Program-made: the position numbers and the translations under genes | Shown: piece after piece, positions 33,038 through 41,465 of the stretch | How positions within the stretch are numbered: the first letter of the stretch is position 1 | How the letters are laid out: every line of letters begins with the position of its first letter | The notes under the pieces: model-generated | Database searches by the model: none | What the model was told of the DNA's origin: nothing | Seen by the model: only the letters and a program-made list of their open reading frames with translations | Origin: Fretibacter sp964410285 | GTDB lineage: Bacteria; Pseudomonadota; Alphaproteobacteria; Caulobacterales; Maricaulaceae | Direction of reading: 5' to 3' | Assembly (NCBI GenBank): GCA_964410285.1 | Contig: CAYPFR010000011.1 | Coordinates: 3,547-67,546, forward strand | Length of the DNA stretch: 64,000 nt

Positions 33038-34162
33038 TTAACTTGTCTTGAGCCCCGCCCGAAAGGCAGCGCGAAATTCTTCAAAACTGCCAACTTTAAT
33101 GGCGACGCGCATACGGGCCATTAAGTCCTCGAAATAAGCAATATTATGCCAGCTCAGCAGCATGGCACCGAGCAGTTCACCGCTTCGGATAAGATGATGC
33201 ACATAAGCCTTGGAATACTCGCGCGAGCACGCGACATCAAATCGAGGGTCAAGCGGGCTTTGGTCTTCGGCAAATTCAGCGCGCTTGATATTGTAAGGCC
33301 CCGCATCCGTCCAAACCTGCCCATGGCGGCCGCTGCGCGTGGGGATGACGCAGTCAAACATATCCACGCCCCGCGCCACCGCTTCCACAAGGTCGATGGG
33401 TTTTCCTACCCCCATAAGGTAACGCGGGCGGTCCTTAGGCAAATGAGGCACAGTCACGTCCAAGGTCTCGCACATCGCCTCATGACCCTCCCCCACAGCC
33501 AACCCGCCAATGGCAAAGCCGCCATAGCCGCCCGCTGTGGCCTCAGCCACGCTAGCCTGCGCGCTCATTTTGCGAAGTTCGGGGTAAGTTGAGCCTTGTA
33601 CAATCGCAAATAGGCTCTGGGCTTCGCGCTGCCCGAAGGCCGCAAGGGACCTCTGCCCCCAGCGCAAGCTTAGCTCCATTGATTTCGCCGCTGCGTCATA
33701 GGGCGAAGGAAATTCTGTGCACTCATCAAGCTGCATAGATATGTCCGCGCCAAGCAAATCCGCCTGAATTTCAATACTGCGTTCCGGCGAGAGCATGTGT
33801 TTGGAACCGTCATGATGGGACTGGAATTCTACGCCCTGCTCGCTCATTTTGCGCAGCTTTGAGAGCGACCAAACTTGAAACCCGCCGCTATCGGTCAAGA
33901 TCGGCCCCTCCCAGCCGCCAAATTTATGCAGGCCGCCGAGTCGCTTTATACGCTCCGCGCCGGGGCGCAGCATGAGGTGATAAGTATTTCCCAGAATAAT
34001 ATCCGCCCCCGCCGCGCGCACTTGATCCATGTAAACGCCTTTGACGGTCCCCGCCGTACCAACCGGCATAAAGGCCGGCGTGCGAATATCCCCGCGCGGC
34101 GTTCTTAGCGCGCCCGTGCGCGCTGCACCATCAAAGGCATTTATTTCAAAGGGAAACTTCAC
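33038..34162 (-). CDS. tgt: tRNA-guanine transglycosylase lacking the usual zinc cysteines
   Basis: Exchanges G34 of GUN-anticodon tRNAs for preQ1 in queuosine synthesis. The 374-residue TIM-barrel enzyme keeps the general-base Asp in LTDSGGFQVWSL (D91) and the nucleophile Asp in FDCVIPTRSGR (D270). The C-terminal zinc site is not normal. Where the family has CxCxxC, this protein reads PRFDVACSREYS (306-317), with a single Cys (C312) in a shifted position. The later His (H339, SWHN) is kept. GTG 34162 overlaps the queA stop as GTGA and has GAGG upstream, so the pair is translationally coupled. The tRNA-His in this window is a likely substrate. Confidence 0.94.
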   Translation of the reverse strand: MKFPFEINAFDGAARTGALRTPRGDIRTPAFMPVGTAGTVKGVYMDQVRAAGADIILGNTYHLMLRPGAERIKRLGGLHKFGGWEGPILTDSGGFQVWSLSKLRKMSEQGVEFQSHHDGSKHMLSPERSIEIQADLLGADISMQLDECTEFPSPYDAAAKSMELSLRWGQRSLAAFGQREAQSLFAIVQGSTYPELRKMSAQASVAEATAGGYGGFAIGGLAVGEGHEAMCETLDVTVPHLPKDRPRYLMGVGKPIDLVEAVARGVDMFDCVIPTRSGRHGQVWTDAGPYNIKRAEFAEDQSPLDPRFDVACSREYSKAYVHHLIRSGELLGAMLLSWHNIAYFEDLMARMRVAIKVGSFEEFRAAFRAGLKTS

Positions 34163-35229
34163 CCTCGGGCCCTCCACAAAAGGCTGCTATCGCCATAGCT
34201 GTAAAAACGGTAGCCCGACGCAAGGGCATGAGCATAGGCCGATTGCATTTCACCGGTTCCGCATAACGCGCAAACCAGCATGAACAACGTGCTGCGCGGC
34301 AGATGAAAATTGGTCATGAGCCCGTCTATAATCTGAAAGTCATATCCGGGGGTGATGAAAATATCGGTGTCGCGGGATTGGGCCTCTAGGCGGGCGGGTT
34401 GCGCGCACCCCTGCGCAGAGCTCTCCAGCGCCCGCAGCGCGGTTGTCCCGACCGCTATCACGCGCCGACCTTCGGATTTCGCGGTGTTTATCACCTGCGC
34501 GGCCTCGCCTGAGATCGTGTAAAACTCGCTATGCATGAGGTGGCCCTCAATCGTGTCGGATTTCACAGGCAGGAAAGTGCCCGCGCCAACATGCAAGGTA
34601 ATCGCTGTGATCTTGATACCCGCAGCGCCGAGCGCCGCCAGAAGATCCGGCGTAAAATGCAGACCCGCCGTGGGCGCCGCGACCGAGCCTTTGTCCTTGG
34701 CATAAACAGTCTGATAGTCCTGTTTGTCATGATCATCGGGCGTGCGCTGGCGGGCAATATAGGGGGGCAGCGGCGGATGGCCCAGTGCCTCGATCTCGGC
34801 ATTAAGCGCCTCGCCGCCGCGTGAAAAGCGCAGCGCAGTGTCCCCGCCCTCGCCTTTCTCAACTACAATTGCCGTAAGGCGGTCACTGAAATGCAGTTCA
34901 TCCCCCACTTTAATACGCTTAGCTCCGCGTATGAAGGCTCGCCATTGTGATGGACCAAGATATTTATGCAGATTTAAGGAGAGCGTTACATCCCCGCCGC
35001 CGCCATGCGCGCGGGCAGGACGAACCGCCGTGAGCGCGGCCGACAAAACCTTGGTGTCATTAATCACGAGAACATCACCGGCCCGCAGCAAGCTGGGCAA
35101 GTCCCGCACATGATGATCAGAGCGCGCGCCGGGTTTCACCTGCAAAAGCTTTGCTGAATCGCGCGGCCGTGCAGGTCTTAGCGCAATGGCGCTATCGGGC
35201 AGGTCAAAATCAAATTGCTCAACATTCAT
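34159..35229 (-). CDS. queA: tRNA preQ1(34) S-adenosylmethionine ribosyltransferase-isomerase
   Basis: Adds the cyclopentenediol ring precursor to preQ1 in tRNA, the step after Tgt. 356 residues from ATG 35229. The family motifs are FDFDLPDSAIALRPARPRDSA at the start (in parts), LPSLLRAGDVLVINDTKV near 50, VAAPTAGLHFT near 165, GAGTFLPVK near 205 and NFHLPRSTLFMLVCA near 310. Length matches the usual 340-360. An in-frame start at 35274 would add 15 residues without family similarity. It is the first gene of a queA-tgt operon and divergent from the DUF547 lipoprotein. Confidence 0.95.
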   Translation of the reverse strand: MNVEQFDFDLPDSAIALRPARPRDSAKLLQVKPGARSDHHVRDLPSLLRAGDVLVINDTKVLSAALTAVRPARAHGGGGDVTLSLNLHKYLGPSQWRAFIRGAKRIKVGDELHFSDRLTAIVVEKGEGGDTALRFSRGGEALNAEIEALGHPPLPPYIARQRTPDDHDKQDYQTVYAKDKGSVAAPTAGLHFTPDLLAALGAAGIKITAITLHVGAGTFLPVKSDTIEGHLMHSEFYTISGEAAQVINTAKSEGRRVIAVGTTALRALESSAQGCAQPARLEAQSRDTDIFITPGYDFQIIDGLMTNFHLPRSTLFMLVCALCGTGEMQSAYAHALASGYRFYSYGDSSLLWRARG

Positions 35230-35402
35230 AAGCAGCGGGTCATAAAGCCTCGGCTCGCTGGGGTAAAGCTGCAATTGGCGGCGCGCTCACACGCTCTCGC
35301 AAAAGCGTGAAATGTCGTGCGTTGAAACAAATCGCTCGCCCATGCATTAGGTTGGTAAGATTTTTAGGACCCATTTTACAACTAACATTTATGAGGATAA
35401 TT

Positions 35403-36560
35403 ATGTTGATGCGAACACTTTTGTTAGGTTCAAGCCTTTTATTCATAGCGGCCTGTCAAGCCGCAAGTGGTGATTTAACGGCTGAGGCCAGCACCCAGCC
35501 TGCGGTCACACCCGCCGCCGTAGAGATAGCCGCGAGCCAGCCCACTGACGTAAAGACCCCGTCGCCAGAGACAACAGAGTCCACCAGCGCGAGCTCAGAA
35601 GCGGAATTAAATGCGCCGGAAATGGTCAAAGAGGCCTTAGCAGCGCCTATCGTCAGTCAAGCCGCCGCAGCTCGCCCTGCCCCTGTTCGGCCTGCAGCCG
35701 TGCAGTCAACGGCCGCAGCGCCGGTAACGGTACAACAGCCAGTACCCGTGAAGGTCGCCGCTGTGCAGCCTGCTATTGTTCGCGCGCCAGACGCTCGGCA
35801 AGCAGCCCCCAAGCCCGCTGCTGCGCCCCAGCCCGTCCTGATAGCGCAAGCCTCTAGCACGCCGGACACCGCGCCCGCCGCGCCAGGTCCCAATGCGGCC
35901 TATAACGCGTTTTTATCTAAATATGTGGTCAACCGAGGCGGGATTAACCTTGTGCGCTATGGGGACGTTAGCCCGTCTGACCGCGCTAGCTTGCAAGGTT
36001 ATATTGAAGGGCTGTCGCGGTCTGGCCCGCCGTCTGGCTCAGATGATGCCATCATGGCCTATTGGTTTAACCTTTATAATGCCAAGACCGTAGAATTGAT
36101 TTTGGAAAACTACCCGCTTAAATCAATTCGCGATATCAGCGGCCCTTGGAAGAAAAAGCGGCTGACTGTGGCCGGAAAACCCATGAGCCTGAATGACATT
36201 GAGCATAAAACGGTTCGCGCTCAATATGATGAACCGCGTGTGCATTATGCGTTTAACTGCGCGTCTATCGGCTGCCCCAATCTGAAAACGACAGCTTGGG
36301 AAGCTGAAACTCTAGATGCGGATCTTACCCAAGCGGCACGCGACTTTATTGGTCATTCGCGCGGTGTCTCTGTGGATGAAAGGGGCCGTGTTGATGCCTC
36401 TAAGATCTTCAAATGGTATAAAGAAGACTTCGGCGGAAATGAGCAAAGCCTGCTGAACCATTTTGAAAAATATGCGTCAGGCGCAACTCTCACGGCAATC
36501 CGCGCCAATTCGAAAATTGACGATTTCGACTATGATTGGTCCCTAAATATCGCAAAATAG
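35403..36560 (+). CDS. DUF547 domain lipoprotein with long Ala/Pro-rich linker
   Basis: 385 residues. A lipoprotein signal (LLGSSLLFIAAC, Cys near 17) is followed by about 145 residues of low-complexity Ala/Pro/Val/Thr sequence. A DUF547 domain then runs over the last 220 residues. That domain shows MAYWFNLYNAKTVELIL, LKSIRDISGPWKKK, LNDIEHKTVR and HYAFNCASIGCPNL, all typical of the family. The linker probably spans the periplasm from an outer-membrane anchor. DUF547 has no settled biochemical role. ATG 35403 has GAGGA 6 bases upstream; upstream in-frame ATGs at 35307 and 35391 are less suitable. Confidence 0.88.
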   Translation: MLMRTLLLGSSLLFIAACQAASGDLTAEASTQPAVTPAAVEIAASQPTDVKTPSPETTESTSASSEAELNAPEMVKEALAAPIVSQAAAARPAPVRPAAVQSTAAAPVTVQQPVPVKVAAVQPAIVRAPDARQAAPKPAAAPQPVLIAQASSTPDTAPAAPGPNAAYNAFLSKYVVNRGGINLVRYGDVSPSDRASLQGYIEGLSRSGPPSGSDDAIMAYWFNLYNAKTVELILENYPLKSIRDISGPWKKKRLTVAGKPMSLNDIEHKTVRAQYDEPRVHYAFNCASIGCPNLKTTAWEAETLDADLTQAARDFIGHSRGVSVDERGRVDASKIFKWYKEDFGGNEQSLLNHFEKYASGATLTAIRANSKIDDFDYDWSLNIAK

Positions 36561-36579
36561 GCGCGCACATGCTGTAAAA

Positions 36580-36600
36580 AGGCCGCTTCGGCCTGCCTAT
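36580..36600 (+). terminator. Weak hairpin after the DUF547 gene
   Basis: AGGCCG and CGGCCT arms form a 6-base stem 20 bases after the stop, flanked by CTGTAAA/TTTCACAG complementarity. The T-run is poor, so termination efficiency is doubtful. Confidence 0.4.
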
Positions 36601-36671
36601 TTCACAGTATTTCCTGCAATTGTAATTAGGAAAAATTGAAAAATTGCGTAAAGTTTTGATGTTGAGGCGAC

Positions 36672-36692
36672 GTTAACCATTTGTGGGTTAAC
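36672..36692. promoter_or_regulatory. Perfect inverted repeat containing TTAACCAT
   Basis: GTTAACC, a 7-base spacer and GGTTAAC form a perfect palindrome in the noncoding stretch between DUF547 and sdhA. TTAACCAT at 36673-36680 matches a half-site used by the cell-cycle regulator CtrA in Caulobacter relatives. The 36693-36761 segment behind it has no open frame and runs into a strong terminator, so a short transcript is possible. Confidence 0.35.
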
Positions 36693-36761
36693 TCTCGCTA
36701 AACATTCTAGGGGACGGGTCACACGCCGCAGTGAAGGGCAGCGTTTTGTGTAACGTCTACT

Positions 36762-36791
36762 AAAAAACCTCGTCCCCCGGGCGAGGTTTTT
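36762..36791. terminator. Bidirectional terminator between DUF547 and sdhA
   Basis: AAAAACCTCG and CGAGGTTTTT arms surround a GC-rich loop, giving a T-run on either strand. On the minus strand it ends the sdhCDA transcript. On the plus strand it would end any transcript from the 36672-36760 region. Confidence 0.85.
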
Positions 36792-36861
36792 CTTTGGCTG
36801 GGCTAAGTTTTAGGGCTCCGCCCACAGGCCTGCATTCTAAAGACTAGAGAAAGGCTGAGCG

Positions 36862-38658
36862 CTAATAAACCCGCTTTTTGGGTTTTATATAATCGATCTC
36901 TTCGCTCATGGTGTAGTCATGAACGGGGCGGTAATCAATTTTGACCTTGTTCTTGGCCGTATCATACCACGCCAGCGTATGTTTCATCCAATTCTTATCA
37001 TCACGCTCAGTATAGTCTTCATGAGCATGAGCTCCGCGCGATTCTTTGCGGTTGTCCGCAGAGGTCATCGTGACCATGGCCTGACAGATTAGATTATCAA
37101 GCTCTAGGGCTTCCATCAGATCGGTATTCCATGTCATGGTCTTGTCATAAACGGCCACATCTTTGATGGAATCGGCAATCGCCGTGACCTTTTGTACGCC
37201 CTCTGCCATGCTTTCTTCTGTACGGAAAACGGCGCAATGCGTTTGCATCGCTTTTTGTAAATCAAGGCGAATTTCTGCGACTTTTTTCGGCCCATTCGCG
37301 GCTTTGAACTTCTCCAGCCGCGCGATCGATGCTTCGCCTGCATCAGGCGCGAGCGGCTTTTGCTCAAGGTTTGGCGTTGTCGTTTCCCCGCAGCGCAAAC
37401 CCGCAGCGCGGCCAAAGACCACAAGATCAATCAAGCTATTGGACCCCAAACGATTTGCCCCATGCACAGACACGCAGGCCGCTTCACCGACCGCCATTAG
37501 GCCCGGCACTACGGAGTCAGGGTTTTTGCCCTTTTTCGTTAATACCTCGCCGTGATAATTCGTCTGGATACCGCCCATATTATAATGGCACGTCGGCAGA
37601 ACAGGAATAGGCTCTTTTGTAACGTCCACGCCGGAGAAAACCTTGGCTGTTTCGGAAATACCCGGCAGGCGCGCCGCAAGAACTTTGGGATCTAAGTGAT
37701 CCAGATGCAGGAAGATATGATCTTTGTCTGGACCAACGCCGCGGCCCTCGCGAATTTCCATGACCATTGCGCGGCTGACCATATCGCGCGGAGCCAGATC
37801 TTTTACGCTTGGTGCATAGCGCTCCATGAAACGCTCACCTTCGGAATTAGTTAGGTAGCCCCCTTCCCCGCGCGCGCCCTCTGTGATCAAGCACCCGGCT
37901 CCGTAAATACCGGTGGGGTGGAACTGAATAAATTCCATGTCTTGCAGCGGCAATCCCGCGCGAAGGACCATAGCATTGCCGTCACCCGTGCAAGTATGCG
38001 CCGACGTCGCGCTAAAGAAGACGCGGCCATAACCGCCCGTGGCCAGAATGACTTTTTGGGCGCGAAATCTGTGCAGCGTACCATCGTCGAGCTTCCAGGC
38101 CGTAATACCGCGGCAAACGCCGTCTTCCATAATCAAGTCGAGCGCAAAATACTCGATGAAAAACTCCGCCTCATTGCGCAGAGATTGGCCATAGAGCGTA
38201 TGCAGCATGGCATGACCGGTCCGGTCTGCCGCCGCGCAGGTCCGCTGTACGGGCGGGCCTTCGCCCATCTCTGTTGTGTGACCACCAAAGGGGCGCTGAT
38301 AAATCTTGCCCTCGTCATTACGCGAGAACGGCATACCCCAATGCTCAAGCTCATAAACCGCCTTGGGAGCTTCCCGGCAGAGATATTCAATGGAATCTTG
38401 GTCACCGAGCCAATCGGAGCCCTTAACTGTGTCATACATATGCCAGCGCCAATCATCTGGCCCCATATTGCCAAGAGACGCCGCAATCCCGCCCTGCGCC
38501 GCCACTGTATGGGATCGCGTTGGGAAGACCTTTGTTACACAAGCCGTCTTAAGGCCCGCCTTTGCAGCCCCCAAGGTCGCGCGCAGGCCAGAGCCGCCCG
38601 CACCCACAACGACAACATCATAAGTATGATCAATCCACTGAGTTTTTGAGGTGGTCAT
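36862..38658 (-). CDS. sdhA: Succinate dehydrogenase flavoprotein subunit
   Basis: FAD subunit of complex II, oxidising succinate to fumarate at the cytoplasmic face of the inner membrane. 598 residues. The dinucleotide motif VVVGAGGSGLRA is near 18, and the His for covalent FAD is in RSHTVAAQGG near 50. The substrate and catalytic regions are FHPTGIYGAG near 245, EGARGEGGYL and HGANRLGSNSL. The C-terminal RSRGAHAHEDY-type segment reads KESRGAHAHEDY. It starts 3 bases after sdhD. No sdhB follows: a terminator and the opposite-strand DUF547 gene come next, so the iron-sulfur subunit must be encoded elsewhere. Confidence 0.97.
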   Translation of the reverse strand: MTTSKTQWIDHTYDVVVVGAGGSGLRATLGAAKAGLKTACVTKVFPTRSHTVAAQGGIAASLGNMGPDDWRWHMYDTVKGSDWLGDQDSIEYLCREAPKAVYELEHWGMPFSRNDEGKIYQRPFGGHTTEMGEGPPVQRTCAAADRTGHAMLHTLYGQSLRNEAEFFIEYFALDLIMEDGVCRGITAWKLDDGTLHRFRAQKVILATGGYGRVFFSATSAHTCTGDGNAMVLRAGLPLQDMEFIQFHPTGIYGAGCLITEGARGEGGYLTNSEGERFMERYAPSVKDLAPRDMVSRAMVMEIREGRGVGPDKDHIFLHLDHLDPKVLAARLPGISETAKVFSGVDVTKEPIPVLPTCHYNMGGIQTNYHGEVLTKKGKNPDSVVPGLMAVGEAACVSVHGANRLGSNSLIDLVVFGRAAGLRCGETTTPNLEQKPLAPDAGEASIARLEKFKAANGPKKVAEIRLDLQKAMQTHCAVFRTEESMAEGVQKVTAIADSIKDVAVYDKTMTWNTDLMEALELDNLICQAMVTMTSADNRKESRGAHAHEDYTERDDKNWMKHTLAWYDTAKNKVKIDYRPVHDYTMSEEIDYIKPKKRVY

Positions 38659-38661
38659 AAT

Positions 38662-38994
38662 CTATCCTAGAAATGCAAGTTTTACGGCGACAAAGGCCAT
38701 CACTGCCCAGGTGATAAAGGCCACAATGCGGTTCGCCAATAGGCCAAATGCGCGCGTTCCTCCGTCAAAATAATCAAGAATAACCTCGTCCATTTCAAGC
38801 TTGCAATACCAGACTGCTGCCGTGACAAACGCCAAAAAACCAAGCGCGCCCGATGGAGCGGACAGCCAGTTCACAAAGCCTTGGGAGCCGCTGCCAACGG
38901 CCTTCACAGCGCTATAAATGGCAAAGGGCAGACCAAAAATCGTGCCCCAACCGACAAGACTACGTAATTTATGGTGTTTTGTTCCCGATCCCAT
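38662..38994 (-). CDS. sdhD: Succinate dehydrogenase membrane anchor SdhD, heme ligand His absent
   Basis: 110-residue membrane anchor subunit with three transmembrane helices; together with SdhC it normally binds ubiquinone and heme b. The conserved helix-II region ends in DY as usual (VILDYF, D74-Y75). Eleven residues before that Asp, where other SdhD proteins have the axial heme His, there is Tyr 63 (sequence VWYCKLEMDEVILDYF). A Cys follows at 64. No other His lies in the helices. The position in sdhC-sdhD-sdhA makes the identity safe, so this is a divergent anchor rather than a misassignment. Its start overlaps the sdhC stop by 1 base. Confidence 0.88.
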   Translation of the reverse strand: MGSGTKHHKLRSLVGWGTIFGLPFAIYSAVKAVGSGSQGFVNWLSAPSGALGFLAFVTAAVWYCKLEMDEVILDYFDGGTRAFGLLANRIVAFITWAVMAFVAVKLAFLG

Positions 38995-39383
38995 TAGGCC
39001 GCTCCTGCCGCTGCAAGGGTGGAGAGTAAGGCCAAAATCAAAGCCAGCGCAATCATCCCGTAAGAGAGTAGATTGTTCATTTCAGGCTTAAGCATTGCGC
39101 CTTGATCCCAAATGGCATGGCGAAGCTGCGCGAGCGCCATAAACACGAATGAAAATACAAAAACGAAAAGCCCAATTGCGCCGAGCGGACTGAAAATGAG
39201 TCCCTCGAGCGGCAATTTCCCTGTCAATGCGATAATCAAGAGGGCGAAAGCAACTTTGATGAGGCCGAAATAACAAATAATTGTCGTCGCGCGGTGCAGA
39301 ATAGAGCTGAGCATAGCAGGGTGCCAGCGCCAGATTTGCAAGTGCGGAGACATCGGGCGTTTATCGTTCCACTGTCCAGCCAT
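38994..39383 (-). CDS. sdhC: Succinate dehydrogenase cytochrome b subunit SdhC, heme ligand His absent
   Basis: 129-residue anchor subunit with three membrane helices. The N-terminal signature RPMSPHLQIWRWHP and the quinone-site segment SSILHRATTI (His 30, Arg 31) are intact. The second motif, normally HxxxGIRHLxWD, reads MALAQLRHAIWDQG. The downstream Arg-His (88-89) and Asp 93 are kept, but the axial heme-b His seven residues earlier is Met 82. It is the first gene of the sdhC-sdhD-sdhA operon, preceded by a consensus -35 TTGACA lying within a long inverted repeat. Confidence 0.92.
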   Translation of the reverse strand: MAGQWNDKRPMSPHLQIWRWHPAMLSSILHRATTIICYFGLIKVAFALLIIALTGKLPLEGLIFSPLGAIGLFVFVFSFVFMALAQLRHAIWDQGAMLKPEMNNLLSYGMIALALILALLSTLAAAGAA

Positions 39384-39420
39384 AAAACTTCCTCAAAACA
39401 GGTATTTGGTCGTGAAGGCG

Positions 39421-39461
39421 CAAACTAACGTCGGGCCGAGAGGTGTCAATGCGTTAGTTTG
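39421..39461 (-). promoter_or_regulatory. sdhCDA promoter bracketed by a 10-bp inverted repeat
   Basis: On the minus strand TTGACA (39444-39449), a 16-base spacer and TAGTTT (39422-39427) form a plausible promoter about 40 bases ahead of sdhC. Perfect 10-base arms CAAACTAACG (39421-39430) and CGTTAGTTTG (39452-39461) flank it, centred 31 bases apart. One arm covers the -10 and the other lies upstream of the -35, as expected for an operator rather than an RNA hairpin. Confidence 0.5.
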
Positions 39462-39559
39462 ACCATTATCCGCGAATAGAGCGGGGCGGTTGATTGGCTT
39501 TGACCCCTTGTTGCCCCCGCAAATTACGCCTAAACGGGGAATTCATCTGGAGTAAGACT

Positions 39560-41455
39560 ATGGTACATCTAAAATCGCCTTGCCTTTCGCGTCTCCCGCT
39601 CACCCTTGCCGTGACTGTGGCCGCCGCCGCGCTTTGCGCGGGCGCCGCCGCCCAAGAGAGCGCCGCCCTAGAACCAATGCCCTTTTGCCCCGAAGGTTCC
39701 GTTATCATTGTTGACGGCACGCGCGAGTGCCGCATTGCCGATACACTTGAGAAACTTATTGCTGATTATGAGCAAGCTGAGACCATGGGCAATCCGATTT
39801 CAGCGGGCAACGAAGGTGATCGTCAAGCCCTGCGCAAGCTGCCTGATGTGAGCCCTGAAAATTATGAACTGGGGGCGGCAAAAATGCGCAGCTTTAAGGC
39901 CCGCCACAGCGCTTTGGGCGGAATACCGCGTGGGCGGACGGCGCAGATGAATTATGATCTCTTGGGGTTTGTGATTGATCAAAATCTACGGCTTAGAAAA
40001 TTTGACCAAGCCCGTATCCCTTTCACAAATGACAGCGGATTTTTCAACGAGATGGCGTATATCTCTCGGCAGACGAATTTCGAGAGCATTGACGATTATG
40101 AGGCCTATGCTGCGCGGCTCACCGAAATGCCGCGTTATTTCCGCCAGCACCGTAACAATATGGACCGGGGCCTTAAAACAGGCATGGTCGCCTCTTCGGA
40201 GATCATGCCGGGTATTGCAGATATGGTGAGCGCATTGGGCGCGGGCGAAATTGAAGATCATCCTTATTTTAAGCCCTTTACAAAATATCCCGATACAATT
40301 TCCGAAGCCGAGCAAAAACGGCTGACCGCACTTGGAGAAGCCGCGATAAAAATCGCGGTTGTCCCCGCCTATAAGGATTTGTCAAAATATCTTAAGCGGC
40401 GTTATATCCCCAAAGCGCGCAAAGCCGCCGGCATTGGGACAACACCCGAAGGGCGGGAGTATTACAGAGCCCTTGTTCGCCATTTCACCACGCTTGATTT
40501 GACGCCTGACGAAGTACACCAAATCGGGCTTGATGAAGTTACCCGCATTCGCGGCGAAATGGACCTTGTGATTGCCGAGAGCGGTTTTTCGGGCAGCTTT
40601 GCTGAGTTTCTTGAGTTTTTGCGCACAGATCCGCAGTTTTATGCCGACAGCCCCGAGCAACTTTTGAAAGAGGCCGCTTATATTGCCAAGAAAATTGATG
40701 GGCAAATGCCGCAATTCTTCGGCACGCTTGCGCGGTTATCGTATGGCGTCATTCCGGTCCCCAAGGAGATTGCCCCCAATTACACAACGGGCCGCTATTG
40801 GAATGGCAATCCCGGACAAGGCCGAGCGGGGAACTACGTCGTCAATACTTATAACCTCAAGATGCGCCCCTTGTATAATCTTCCGGCCCTGACCGCCCAT
40901 GAAGGCGTGCCGGGCCATCACCACCAGATCAGCCTCGCGCAGGAGCTAAAAGACGTGCCAAGGTTTCGTCAAAAACTCTATCCTAATGCCTTTGGCGAAG
41001 GCTGGGGTCTCTACTCTGAAAAGCTAGGTGAGGAAATGGGCATTTACACAACGCCCTATGAAAAGTTTGGACGTCTAACATATGAAATGTGGCGCGCCTG
41101 CCGGCTTGTTGTAGACACGGGCATGCATTGGAAAGGCTGGACGCGGGAGCAAGCCGAGGCCTGTTTCTTTGAAAATTCTGCCCTTGCCGCTCATAATATC
41201 AAGACCGAGGTTGAGCGCTATATTAGCTGGCCCGGACAGGCATTGGCCTATAAAATCGGCGAACTCAAAATCATCGAGTTACGAGACCGCGCCCAGTCCC
41301 TTCTAGGTGAGCGCTTTTCTATCCGCGCATTTCATGATGCCGTACTGCAAGACGGCGGGGTTCCCCTTGACATTTTAGAAGCCAAGATCAACCGCTGGAT
41401 CGCCGAGCAGCAAGCCTTGCCGGCTCAGCTCAGCGCGTCTGAGATTTCACCTTAA
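39560..41455 (+). CDS. DUF885 family secreted metallopeptidase-like protein
   Basis: 631 residues. A signal peptide (VTVAAAALCAGAAAQE) precedes a DUF885 domain over most of the length. The zinc-type motif LTAHEGVPGHHHQ near 455 and FGEGWGLYSEKLGEEMG near 495 carry the His and Glu residues expected for a gluzincin-like site. The family is annotated as uncharacterised, with a carboxypeptidase-like fold related to M3/M32 peptidases. Periplasmic peptide degradation is the likely role, without experimental support known to me. ATG 39560 has GGAG 6 bases upstream; an earlier in-frame start at 39494 lacks a site and would bury the signal peptide. Confidence 0.88.
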   Translation: MVHLKSPCLSRLPLTLAVTVAAAALCAGAAAQESAALEPMPFCPEGSVIIVDGTRECRIADTLEKLIADYEQAETMGNPISAGNEGDRQALRKLPDVSPENYELGAAKMRSFKARHSALGGIPRGRTAQMNYDLLGFVIDQNLRLRKFDQARIPFTNDSGFFNEMAYISRQTNFESIDDYEAYAARLTEMPRYFRQHRNNMDRGLKTGMVASSEIMPGIADMVSALGAGEIEDHPYFKPFTKYPDTISEAEQKRLTALGEAAIKIAVVPAYKDLSKYLKRRYIPKARKAAGIGTTPEGREYYRALVRHFTTLDLTPDEVHQIGLDEVTRIRGEMDLVIAESGFSGSFAEFLEFLRTDPQFYADSPEQLLKEAAYIAKKIDGQMPQFFGTLARLSYGVIPVPKEIAPNYTTGRYWNGNPGQGRAGNYVVNTYNLKMRPLYNLPALTAHEGVPGHHHQISLAQELKDVPRFRQKLYPNAFGEGWGLYSEKLGEEMGIYTTPYEKFGRLTYEMWRACRLVVDTGMHWKGWTREQAEACFFENSALAAHNIKTEVERYISWPGQALAYKIGELKIIELRDRAQSLLGERFSIRAFHDAVLQDGGVPLDILEAKINRWIAEQQALPAQLSASEISP

Positions 41456-41465
41456 GGGCGGCATT

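Noticed and set aside
35403..36560. DUF547 low-complexity linker as a frameshift artefact
   Set aside because: The frame stays open from lipobox to the conserved domain, and Ala/Pro-rich linkers are common in envelope lipoproteins.
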